Positions 1 through 9,196 of a DNA stretch of 14,313 nucleotides are shown one piece after another. The stretch is taken from contig JBFWSL010000063.1 of assembly GCA_050248375.1 (NCBI GenBank), positions 1-14,313 on the forward strand, given 5' to 3'. Numbering within the stretch: the first letter of the stretch is position 1; every line of letters starts with the position of its first letter. Source of the DNA: JAYZVT01 sp050248375. GTDB taxonomy: Bacteria > Pseudomonadota > Alphaproteobacteria > Rhizobiales > Methyloligellaceae. The translations under genes were made by a program, and so were the position numbers. A model generated the notes under the pieces. That model worked only from the letters and a program-made list of their open reading frames with translations. It did no database searches and was not told the DNA's origin.

Positions 1-798
1 CGGAAGCACGGTGACGGTGACGGGCTGGCCGACCGGGAGCGTGCGGGCCCGGTCGTCGGGCGTCGCCTCGACCATGTAGAGCTGCTTGCTGCGCTCCTCG
101 CGGGAGAAGATGACCGGCGGCGCGTATTCCGCCTGCTGGGAGATGAAGCGGACCTTTGCCGTCAGCCCGTCCGGGCAGCCGTCGCAGGAGACGGTGATGC
201 CGTCGCCGGTGCGCAAGGCGGCGCGCATGGGCTCGGGTATGTAGAAGCGCACCTTCACGTTGCCCGGCGGCAGGATGGAGATGACCGACTGGCCGGCGCC
301 GACGAACTCACCGGGACGGAAGTACACTTCCTGCACCTTGCCGGTGACAGGGGCATAGACCGTGCGGCGGGCAAGCCGTGTCTGCGCATCGGCGACATCG
401 GCGCGGGCGGCCTGGGCGGCGGCCTTGTCGCGGTCGAAGGCGGAGCGGGCGTCGTCCAGCCGCGACTGGGAGACGACGCCGCGCTCCAGCAACTGCTCGG
501 CGCGCTCCAGACCGAGCCTGGACAGGGTGAGCGAGGCTTCCGCCTGTTCCAGTTTGGCCGTGGCCGCGTTCAGCGCGGCGGTCTCGGTGCTGTCATCCAG
601 CTCGAACACCTTGCCGCCGGTGGTGGCGGCATCGCCCTCGCTCACTGTGAGCGATTTCAGGTGGCCGGAATCGACCGGCCCGACGAAGACGAACTCGCCT
701 TCCATGTAGCCCGTGTAGCTCTCGCCCGTGCCGCCGGAGCAGCCGGCAAGCGCGATCAGGGCGAGCGACAGAACAAGCGCGGTGGCGGAACGGATCAT
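1..798 (-). CDS. HlyD/YbhG-like periplasmic adaptor (membrane fusion) lipoprotein, partial
   Basis: Runs off the left edge, so only the first 266 residues are present. The N-terminus is a lipoprotein signal peptide: a hydrophobic run ending in LAGC with the lipidated Cys at residue 20, so it is probably anchored by lipid rather than by a membrane helix. Next comes half of a biotinyl-lipoyl-like domain (GPVDSGHLKSLTVSEGD), a coiled-coil hairpin rich in Ala, Glu and Arg (about residues 70-140), the second lipoyl half (TVYAPVTGKVQEVYFRPGE) and a beta-barrel region. The stretch FISQQAEYAPPVIFSREE resembles E. coli YbhG, the adaptor of an ABC-type exporter. By family knowledge it would link an inner-membrane pump to an outer-membrane channel. 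The ATG follows the regulator stop by 3 nt, and an AAGG lies 8 nt upstream within that gene, so the two are translationally linked. ABC transporter genes are expected beyond the edge (inference). The substrate is unknown. A Cys pair (SCDGCPDG) in the barrel region is unusual. Confidence 0.9.
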   Translation of the reverse strand, partial: MIRSATALVLSLALIALAGCSGGTGESYTGYMEGEFVFVGPVDSGHLKSLTVSEGDAATTGGKVFELDDSTETAALNAATAKLEQAEASLTLSRLGLERAEQLLERGVVSQSRLDDARSAFDRDKAAAQAARADVADAQTRLARRTVYAPVTGKVQEVYFRPGEFVGAGQSVISILPPGNVKVRFYIPEPMRAALRTGDGITVSCDGCPDGLTAKVRFISQQAEYAPPVIFSREERSKQLYMVEATPDDRARTLPVGQPVTVTVLP

Positions 799-801
799 GG
801 C

Positions 802-1479
802 TCAGGCCTTGCGGGGATGTCGATCCGGCGCGCGTATGGCGTCGAGGATCAGGGTGATGTGCGTATCCAGGAAGCGGTCGGTGTCGAGGGGCCGGTGCCG
901 CTCGAACAGGGACCGCCACAGCACCGCCATAAGCGCCGGCGCCACCAGCAGGTGCGGGAACTCGCGCAGCGCGGTCGGCCGGAACTCGCCTCGCTCCACG
1001 CCGCGGTCGATAAGCATCTGCATGGCGGCGATGCCGTGGGCGATGACGTTCTCCACGTAATAGGCGGTCAGCTCGGGGTGCTTGGGCCCTTCGGCGATCA
1101 GCAGCCGGGCCACCTTGGCGCGGGGGGAGCGGACGAAGGCCTTGAAGAAGTCGAGAAAGGGGCCGCGCAGGAAGTCCTCGGAGGATAGCCGCGTGTCGCG
1201 GATGTCCTCGATCATGCTGTCGAAGCCCGGCTTGACGAAGGTCTTGATGACCGCCTTGAACAGTTCCTCCTTGGTGCGGAAGTAGAGATAGGGCAGGCCC
1301 TTGCTGACCCGCGCGCGGGCGGCAACGTCCTCCAGCCGGGTAGCGGCGAAGCCCTTGGCGGCGAATTCCTCCAGCGCGGCGCTGACGATCTCCTCGGGAC
1401 GGTCGTTCTTGCGCCGCCTGGGCCTGGCGGCGGCTTTCTTCGCGGGTTTCGCGCGGGATGTCCGGGATGGCGTGCCCAT
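802..1479 (-). CDS. TetR/AcrR-family transcriptional regulator
   Basis: A 225-residue protein of usual TetR length. The helix-turn-helix is at about residues 32-75: EEIVSAALEEFAAKGF, then TRLEDVAARARVSKG, then the typical LYFRTKEELF. The C-terminal half is a helical ligand-binding and dimerisation domain with no recognisable ligand signature. A Lys/Arg-rich tail (residues 9-24) precedes the HTH and may add DNA contacts. No other ATG lies before the HTH, so this start is firm. The gene lies directly upstream of a membrane fusion protein in the same direction, with a palindromic operator in its own promoter, so it most likely represses itself and the efflux genes until a ligand binds. The arrangement resembles E. 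coli cecR-ybhGFSR, but the protein does not look like a CecR orthologue. The inducer is unknown. Confidence 0.93.
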   Translation of the reverse strand: MGTPSRTSRAKPAKKAAARPRRRKNDRPEEIVSAALEEFAAKGFAATRLEDVAARARVSKGLPYLYFRTKEELFKAVIKTFVKPGFDSMIEDIRDTRLSSEDFLRGPFLDFFKAFVRSPRAKVARLLIAEGPKHPELTAYYVENVIAHGIAAMQMLIDRGVERGEFRPTALREFPHLLVAPALMAVLWRSLFERHRPLDTDRFLDTHITLILDAIRAPDRHPRKA

Positions 1480-1486
1480 GAGACAA

Positions 1487-1515
1487 ATATAATGACTGAC
1501 CGGTCAGTATTGCAA
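1487..1515 (-). promoter_or_regulatory. Sigma70-type promoter of the TetR-adaptor operon
   Basis: Read on the minus strand: -35 TTGCAA (1515-1510), a spacer of exactly 17 nt (1509-1493), then -10 TTATAT (1492-1487). Seven bases separate the -10 from the A of the regulator's ATG, so transcription should start at or next to the start codon. There is no room for a Shine-Dalgarno sequence. The hexamers were read directly; promoter activity is inferred. Confidence 0.7.
1495..1508. promoter_or_regulatory. Palindromic TetR-type operator
   Basis: ACTGACCGGTCAGT is a perfect 14-bp palindrome of the kind bound by TetR-family dimers. It lies wholly inside the -35/-10 spacer of the regulator's promoter, so bound repressor would block RNA polymerase. 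Autoregulation is inferred from position; binding is untested. Confidence 0.75.
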
Positions 1516-1640
1516 GGGGTAGAAAAAAGATCGTAGGCAGGATCGGATTAACGTGACGAGTCAAGGGGATGGGGCCTGGGATCCACGTGCCGGCGTGGCC
1601 GGCCCAGCCAAGCCAATGCCGGCCTGGAGCAATGAATGGA

Positions 1641-1874
1641 AGACTGGACCCCGGCCCAAGGCCGGGGTTTCGGGTTCCCTTATGCTGGTCCTTGCTCCGA
1701 AACCCCGGGCGAAGACCCGCCTGCGGGGCCGAAGCCCCTACGGCGCGGCGAAGGCCCGGGGTCTATGGCAGCCCGGCCGTAGCTTGCGCCTACGCTGGAC
1801 CTCCGGCCTGCGCCGGGGTTCCGGGAGTTGCCGGGAATGAAAGCGACTCGAAACCCCGGCGAAGGCCGGGGTCC
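1641..1874. repeat. Cluster of REP-like GC-rich palindromes
   Basis: This is the core of the roughly 400-bp gene-free stretch 1510-1909. Unit A is a 9-bp perfect stem, ACCCCGGCC (1648-1656) and GGCCGGGGT (1660-1668). A 12-bp inverted repeat, CCGGGGTTTCGG (1662-1673) and CCGAAACCCCGG (1697-1708), links it to a second unit in the opposite orientation. That second unit pairs ACCCCGGGC (1702-1710) with GCCCGGGGT (1754-1762). A third stem is CCGGC (1803-1807) with GCCGG (1812-1816). A fourth is ACCCCGGC (1853-1860) with GCCGGGGT (1865-1872) around a GAAG loop. The shared core GAAACCCCGG...CCGGGGTC in both orientations is what REP/BIME elements look like. It lies downstream of xerC and upstream of the TetR promoter, so it may also end xerC transcription. 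Short ORFs crossing it show no protein-like features. Confidence 0.7.
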
Positions 1875-1909
1875 ATCCGGTCAAGCCGGAGGACGACAAG
1901 ACCGCAGTC

Positions 1910-2860
<951 letters not shown>

Positions 2861-2878
2861 GCGCCTCCCGTCACCTCG

Positions 2879-3532
2879 TCAGATGGTCTGGCCGGTCGAC
2901 TTCCAGTCGGCGAGGAAAGCGTCGAGGCCCTTGTCGGTGAGGGGATGCTTCGCCAGCCCCTTGAGCACCGACGGCGGCACGGTGGCCACGTCGGCGCCTG
3001 CGAGCGCCGACAGCTTCACGTGGTTGGGGGTGCGGATGGAAGCGGCGAGGATCTCGGTGGAGAGCGCCTCGTAGTTGTCGTAGATGGCGCGGATCTCGCC
3101 GATCAGCTCCATGCCGTCGAGGCCGATGTCGTCGAGGCGGCCAATGAAGGGCGAGATGAAGGTGGCGCCGGCCTTGGCGGCGAGCAGCGCCTGGTTGGCG
3201 GAGAAGCACAGGGTCACGTTCACCTTGGTGCCGCCCTGCGTCAGCGTGCGGCAGGCCTTCAGCCCGTCCCAGGTGAGCGGCACCTTGATGGTCACATTGT
3301 CGGCGATCTTCGCCAGCTTGCGGCCCTCGGCCACCATGTCGTCGGACTTCGTCGCGGCCACCTCGGCGCTGACCGGGCCTTCGACGATCCTGCAGATCTC
3401 CGCGACGACTTCCTTGAAGTCGCGCCCGGACTTGGCGATGAGCGAGGGATTGGTGGTGACGCCGTCCACGAGGCCGGTTTCGGCCAGTTCGGCGATCTCC
3501 TTCACGTCGGCGCTGTCGACGAAGAATTTCAT
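2879..3532 (-). CDS. tal: Transaldolase, small TalC/FSA-type
   Basis: A 217-residue single-domain TIM-barrel aldolase of the short MipB/TalC family. Visible residues are Asp6 (MKFFVDSAD), the TTNPSLIAKSG loop (26-36), and Schiff-base Lys83 in TIKVPLT. The segment SPFIGRLDDIG follows, with Phe129 where E. coli fructose-6-phosphate aldolase FsaA has Tyr131. In this superfamily Phe at that site goes with transaldolase activity (dihydroxyacetone transfer between sugar phosphates in the non-oxidative pentose phosphate pathway), and Tyr with FSA activity. I therefore infer transaldolase, although many databases label such proteins fructose-6-phosphate aldolase (fsa). An AGGAG (3548-3544) lies 11 nt before the ATG. 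The gene is first in a pair with xerC and is transcribed divergently from priA. The C-terminus (DAFLADWKSTGQ) is typical of the family. Confidence 0.92.
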   Translation of the reverse strand: MKFFVDSADVKEIAELAETGLVDGVTTNPSLIAKSGRDFKEVVAEICRIVEGPVSAEVAATKSDDMVAEGRKLAKIADNVTIKVPLTWDGLKACRTLTQGGTKVNVTLCFSANQALLAAKAGATFISPFIGRLDDIGLDGMELIGEIRAIYDNYEALSTEILAASIRTPNHVKLSALAGADVATVPPSVLKGLAKHPLTDKGLDAFLADWKSTGQTI

Positions 3533-3572
3533 GCGGCGAGCAACTCCTGCTGCGTGGCCGTGAGGCCGTGGC

Positions 3573-3595
3573 TACTATAGGAAGACGAATCTTCC
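3573..3595. promoter_or_regulatory. Divergent tal/priA promoter region with inverted repeat
   Basis: In the 73-bp gap between the two divergent genes, TACTAT (3573-3578) is a good -10 for priA. The same bases read on the other strand give TATAGT (3579-3574), a good -10 for tal. No convincing -35 is visible in either direction. Immediately downstream on the priA side is a perfect inverted repeat, GGAAGA (3580-3585), CGAA, TCTTCC (3590-3595), which could be an operator or a short leader hairpin. The sequences are seen; promoter function is inferred. Confidence 0.4.
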
Positions 3596-3605
3596 GCTTC
3601 CCTTA

Positions 3606-5804
3606 ATGATGGCCGAGGCCAAGGTGAACATCCCGGCTACCGTTCCGGTTCTACTCCCATATGCCCTTGAGGCGCCATACGATTATCTGACGGGCGGATT
3701 GAGCCTTTCGCCCGGGGATTTCGTGGTGGCGCCGCTGGGGCCGCGCGAAGTCGTGGGCGTGGTGTGGACGGACGAGGGCACCGCGAACCGGCGCAGGGTC
3801 GACCCGAAGAAGCTGCGGCCGGTGAGCGAGCGCATCGAGGAGGTGCCGCCGCTGCCGCCCGCGTCACTGCGCTTCGCCGACTGGGTGGCCAACTACACGG
3901 TCAGCCCGCCCGGCATGGTGCTCAGGATGATGATGAGCGCACGGGAGGCCTTCGTGCCGCCCGCGCCGCGCTTCGGCGTGCGGCTGGCGGGTCCCCCGCC
4001 CGGGCGCATGACCGGCGCGCGGTCCCGGGTGCTGGACATCGCGGGCGATGGTCTGCTGCGCGTCAAGCAGGCGCTGGCGGAGGAGGCCGGCGTGTCGCCG
4101 GGCGTCATCGACGGGCTGGTGGACGCGGGCACCCTGGCGCTGGAGATACTGCCCCGGGAGAAACTGCCGCTGCCCGATCCCGGATTTGCTTCGGCGGAAC
4201 TGACCGCGGAGCAGAAGGCCGCCGCCGGCGTCCTGCGGGAGAAGGTGGAGGCGGGGGGGTATTCGGTGACATTGCTCGACGGCATCACCGGCTCGGGCAA
4301 GACGGAGGTGTATTTCGAGGCGGTGGCGGCGGCGCTGGAGCGGGGCCGGCAGGCGCTGGTGCTGCTGCCGGAGATCGCGCTGACGGGAGCATTCATTTCC
4401 CGTTTCGAGGCGCGCTTCGGCTGTCCTCCCGCGCAATGGCACTCCGAGATGAACCCGAAGGCGCGCGGACAGATCTGGCGCGCGGTGGCGGCGGGCGAGG
4501 CGCGCTGTGTGGTGGGCGCGCGCTCGGCGCTGTTCCTGCCTTTCCCCGATCTGGGGCTGATCGTGGTGGACGAGGAGCACGACCCCGCCTTCAAGCAGGA
4601 CGACCGGGTCAGCTACCAGGCGCGGGACATGGGCGTGGTGCGCGGATCGCTCGGCCGGTTTCCGGTGGTGCTCAGTTCGGCCACGCCTTCCATCGAGAGC
4701 CATGTCAACGCCATGCAGGGCCGTTACACCCATGTGCGGCTGGAGACGCGCTTCTCGGGCGCGCGGCTGCCGGACATCGAGGCCATCGACATGCGCAGGA
4801 CGCCGCCCGAGAAGGGGCGCTGGCTGTCGCCGCCGCTGGTCGAGGCGGTGGAGGAGACGCTGCGGCGCGGCGAGCAGGCGCTGCTGTTCCTGAACCGGCG
4901 GGGCTACGCGCCGCTGACGCTGTGCCGGGCCTGCGGGCACCGCTTCGAGTGCCCGCAATGCTCGGCCTGGCTGGTGGAGCACCGCTTCCGCAAGCGACTC
5001 GAATGCCACCATTGCGGTTATCGCCAGCCGACGCCGCAGGCCTGTCCCAGTTGCGGAGCGGAGGGCACGCTGGTGCCGTGCGGGCCGGGGGTGGAGCGGA
5101 TCGCGGAAGAGGTGGCGGAACGCTTTGCCGGCGCGCGCACGGTGCTGCTGTCGAGCGACGCCACGCCGACGGTGACGGCCATGCGCGAGGCCCTGGAGCG
5201 CATCGAGCAGGGCCGCGCCGACCTCGTCATCGGCACCCAGCTCGTGGCCAAGGGGCATCATTTCCCCGGGCTGGCCACGGTCGGGGTTGTGGACGGCGAC
5301 CTGGGCCTGGGGCTGGGCGATCCGCGGGCGGCGGAGCGGACCTGGCAATTGCTGTCGCAGGTGACGGGACGGGCGGGCCGGGAAGCGATCAGCGGCAAGG
5401 GCTACATCCAGACACATATGCCGGAGCATCCGGTGATCGCGGCGCTGGCGGCGGGCGACCGCGACGCCTTCATCGGGCAGGAGATCGCCGCGCGGCAGCG
5501 CACGGGCTATCCGCCCTTCGGCCGCCTGGCGAGCCTGCTGGTGTCGGCTTCCACGGCGGGGGCGGCGCATGACCATGCGCGGGCGCTGGCGCGCTGCGCC
5601 CCTTCAGCCGCGAAAATCCGTATCCTGGGTCCCGCCGACGCGCCCCTTTCCGTCATCCGCGGCCGGCACCGGGTCCGGCTGCTGGTGAAGGCGGACCGGC
5701 AGGCGGATTTGCAGGCCTATCTGCGGCAGTGGCTGGCCGCCGCCCCGAAAACCACGGGCAGCGTGCGGCTCAGCCTCGATGTGGACCCCTACAATTTCCT
5801 TTAG
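3606..5804 (+). CDS. priA: Primosomal protein N' (replication restart helicase PriA)
   Basis: A 732-residue superfamily 2 helicase that reloads the replisome at stalled forks. The N-terminal 3'-DNA-end-binding region is about residues 12-115, followed by a winged-helix-like linker. The helicase core has Walker A GITGSGKT (226-233, Lys232), Walker B DEEH (322-325) and SSATPS (358-363). The zinc-binding insertion has eight cysteines: Cys440, 443, 449, 452, 467, 470, 480 and 483. The second RecA-like lobe carries TQLVAKGHHFPG, VVDGDLGLGLGDPRAAER and QVTGRAGR. All key residues are present, and the length is normal for PriA. Two ATGs in tandem (3606 and 3609) can start it. Neither has a clear Shine-Dalgarno, so the start could be one codon later. 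The gene is divergent from tal and lies upstream of the ATP synthase operon, an arrangement common in Alphaproteobacteria. Confidence 0.96.
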   Translation: MMAEAKVNIPATVPVLLPYALEAPYDYLTGGLSLSPGDFVVAPLGPREVVGVVWTDEGTANRRRVDPKKLRPVSERIEEVPPLPPASLRFADWVANYTVSPPGMVLRMMMSAREAFVPPAPRFGVRLAGPPPGRMTGARSRVLDIAGDGLLRVKQALAEEAGVSPGVIDGLVDAGTLALEILPREKLPLPDPGFASAELTAEQKAAAGVLREKVEAGGYSVTLLDGITGSGKTEVYFEAVAAALERGRQALVLLPEIALTGAFISRFEARFGCPPAQWHSEMNPKARGQIWRAVAAGEARCVVGARSALFLPFPDLGLIVVDEEHDPAFKQDDRVSYQARDMGVVRGSLGRFPVVLSSATPSIESHVNAMQGRYTHVRLETRFSGARLPDIEAIDMRRTPPEKGRWLSPPLVEAVEETLRRGEQALLFLNRRGYAPLTLCRACGHRFECPQCSAWLVEHRFRKRLECHHCGYRQPTPQACPSCGAEGTLVPCGPGVERIAEEVAERFAGARTVLLSSDATPTVTAMREALERIEQGRADLVIGTQLVAKGHHFPGLATVGVVDGDLGLGLGDPRAAERTWQLLSQVTGRAGREAISGKGYIQTHMPEHPVIAALAAGDRDAFIGQEIAARQRTGYPPFGRLASLLVSASTAGAAHDHARALARCAPSAAKIRILGPADAPLSVIRGRHRVRLLVKADRQADLQAYLRQWLAAAPKTTGSVRLSLDVDPYNFL

Positions 5805-5808
5805 CGGC

Positions 5809-5842
5809 GGGGAGGGTGTGCAGACGTGCAGCTCCTTTCCCC
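5809..5842 (+). terminator. Possible priA terminator hairpin
   Basis: Just after the priA stop, GGGGAGG (5809-5815) can pair with CCTTTCCCC (5834-5842, two bases bulged). An inner TGCA (5819-5822) can pair with TGCA (5827-5830). No long T-tract follows, so this is at best a weak intrinsic terminator. It may only be a stable leader structure. Confidence 0.3.
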
Positions 5843-6152
5843 GTCCACCCGTCCGCCATGCCCATCGGCCAAGGCGCGGCGCGCCGGATTCCGCCATTAT
5901 CCGCGGCTTAAGTTCCGGGGGCCGGCGGCGAGCCGGAGCGGGCGGGAATCCGGCCTTTCCCCTGCGGCAAAACGTGCCGCCCCCCGTGTTGCCAGTGTCA
6001 GGGCTGTATGTTAGAGGAACCCCGGTTTTCGAGGGGGTGGGCGCGCCCGGAGGCGTGCGCCCGGATCGGCTCGTTTTCCATCGGAATTCAGTCCTAAGAA
6101 TGCGCGGCCGGCGGAATTTGCGTCCGCGACCAACGTGGGAAGAGCGTGTCAC
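5843..6152 (+). other. Gene-free leader upstream of the ATP synthase operon
   Basis: About 310 bp with no supportable gene; the short ORFs here have no protein-like composition. It must hold the atp operon promoter unless priA reads through. The only candidate I see is TTGCCA (5989-5994) with a weak TTAGAG or TAGAGG 16-17 nt downstream, which is not convincing. A G/C-rich inverted repeat, GGGCGC...GCGCCC (about 6040-6063), and a shorter stem, GCGGA (6111-6115) with TCCGC (6123-6127), could fold in the leader RNA. No riboswitch class is recognisable. Confidence 0.45.
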
Positions 6153-6712
6153 GTGGCAGTTGAAGAACCGATCGTAGCGGGCGTGGCCGGCCGATATGCG
6201 ACGGCGCTTTTCGAGCTCGCCGAAGAATCGGGCAAGACCGATGCGGTCGCCGCCGATCTCGTGGGATTCCAGAAGCTTCTTGACGAAAGCGCGGACCTGT
6301 CGCGCCTCGTGCGCTCGCCGGTCTTCACCGTCGAGGATCAGCAGCGGGCGCTTGCGGCGGTGCTGAGCAAGGCCGGGATCAAGGGGCTGACGGCGGACTT
6401 CTTCGGGCTCGTGGCCCGCAACCGGCGCCTGTTCGCGCTGCCGGAAATGATCGGCGCCTTCAAGTCGCTGGTGGCCCGCAAGCGCGGCGAGATCAGCGCG
6501 GAGGTGCGCAGCGCCACCAAGCTCGACGCCAAGCAGACGGCGGCGCTGAAGACGGCGCTCAAGGACGTGACCGGCCAGGACGTGACTTTCACCACCAGCG
6601 TCGATCCGGCGCTTCTCGGCGGACTCGTGGTCAAGATCGGCAGCCGCATGATCGACACGTCGCTCCGCACCAAACTGAACAACCTGAAAATGGCGATGAA
6701 AGAGGTTCGCTG

Positions 6713-6713
<1 letters not shown>
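6153..6713 (+). CDS. atpH: F1F0 ATP synthase subunit delta
   Basis: The peripheral-stalk (OSCP-like) subunit that ties the F1 head to the F0 b subunits on the cytoplasmic face of the inner membrane. The N-terminal helical domain begins VAGRYATALFELAEE. The C-terminal signature is DPALLGGLVVKIGSRMID followed by SLRTKLNNLK. I choose the GTG at 6153 (186 residues). It is preceded by GGAAGAG at reasonable spacing, and the protein then begins a few residues before the conserved GRYA, as in homologues. An in-frame GTG at 6135 would add six residues (GRACHV) but has no good ribosome site. No ATG is available nearby. The gene ends in a TGATG overlap with atpA, so the two are translationally coupled. 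It is first in the operon. Confidence 0.93.
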
Positions 6714-8245
<1,532 letters not shown>

Positions 8246-8264
8246 AGCCGCGGACCACTCGAGC

Positions 8265-8269
8265 AGGGA
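8265..8269 (+). promoter_or_regulatory. atpG ribosome binding site that makes the start ambiguous
   Basis: AGGGA lies 5 nt before an in-frame TTG (8275) and 11 nt before the ATG (8281). Spacing favours the TTG or is neutral. Family conservation (MASLKDLRNR) favours the ATG. Using the TTG would add only two residues. Confidence 0.5.
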
Positions 8270-8280
8270 CATAATTGCCG

Positions 8281-9171
8281 ATGGCCAGCCTCAAGGACCT
8301 TCGCAACCGGATCGCCAGCGTCAAGGCGACGCAGAAGATCACGAAGGCCATGCAGATGGTGGCCGCCGCCAAGCTGCGCCGGGCGCAGGAGGCGGCGGAG
8401 GCCGCGCGTCCCTATGCGGAGCGCATGGACAAGGTGCTGGCCAATCTCGGTGCGCGGGTGAACGTTCAGGAAGGCGCTTCGCCCCTCTTGATCGGCACCG
8501 GCAGGGACGAGACGCATCTGCTGATCGTGGCGACGGCCGAACGCGGCCTGTGCGGCGGTTTCAACGCCAATATCGCCAAGCTCGCCCGTGAGCATGCCCG
8601 CCGGCTGGTGGCCGAGGGCAAGACGGTGAAGATCCTGTGCGTCGGCCGCAAGGGCCGCGACGCCCTCAGGCGCGAGTTCGCGGCGCGCATCGTCGACCTG
8701 GTCGACCTGCGCGGCGTGAAGCAGGTGGGATTCGCCAACGCCCAGGAAGTCGCCCAGAAGGTGCTCGCCATGTTCGAGGCGGGCGAGTTCGACGTGGCGA
8801 CGCTGTTCTACTCGCGGTTCAAGTCGGTGATCGCGCAGCTTCCGACCGCGCAGCAGCTCATTCCGGCGAAACTGCCGCAGGAGAAGGCCGGGAGCGAAGA
8901 GGCTTCCGGCGTGCACGCGGTCTACGAATACGAACCCGACGAGGAGGAGATCCTGCGCGATCTGCTTCCCCGGAACATCGCCACGCAGATTTTCCGCGCG
9001 CTGCTGGAGAACGCGGCGAGCGAGCAGGGCGCGCGCATGAGCGCGATGGACAGCGCGACCCGCAATGCGGGCGACATGATCGGCAAGCTGACGCTGCACT
9101 ACAACCGCTCGCGTCAGGCGCAGATCACCAAGGAACTCATCGAAATCGTCTCGGGCGCGGAAGCGCTCTAG
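8281..9171 (+). CDS. atpG: F1F0 ATP synthase subunit gamma
   Basis: The central rotor shaft of F1, 296 residues. The N-terminal coiled-coil helix (MASLKDLRNRIASVKATQKI, then TKAMQMVAAAKLRRAQ) and the C-terminal helix (SAMDSATRNAGDMIGKLTLHYN, with the end ITKELIEIVSGAEAL) form the antiparallel shaft in the family. The middle is a Rossmann-like domain containing the conserved ERGLCGGFNANI (88-99). An acidic stretch (EYEPDEEEIL) comes before the C-terminal helix. I start at the ATG at 8281 because that N-terminus is almost invariant; a TTG two codons earlier is possible. It sits 35 nt after atpA and 25 nt before atpD in one operon. Confidence 0.97.
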   Translation: MASLKDLRNRIASVKATQKITKAMQMVAAAKLRRAQEAAEAARPYAERMDKVLANLGARVNVQEGASPLLIGTGRDETHLLIVATAERGLCGGFNANIAKLAREHARRLVAEGKTVKILCVGRKGRDALRREFAARIVDLVDLRGVKQVGFANAQEVAQKVLAMFEAGEFDVATLFYSRFKSVIAQLPTAQQLIPAKLPQEKAGSEEASGVHAVYEYEPDEEEILRDLLPRNIATQIFRALLENAASEQGARMSAMDSATRNAGDMIGKLTLHYNRSRQAQITKELIEIVSGAEAL

Positions 9172-9196
9172 TCCCAGCTAAGGCAGAGGTAAGGCA

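Noticed and set aside
6135..6152. Upstream GTG at 6135 as the atpH start
   Set aside because: It has a poor ribosome site. The six extra residues (GRACHV) do not resemble delta-subunit N-termini, while the GTG at 6153 has GGAAGAG upstream.
5779..6177. Open frame overlapping the priA end and the atpH start
   Set aside because: It has no ribosome binding site or recognisable protein features and is out of frame with both neighbours; the region is better read as a leader.
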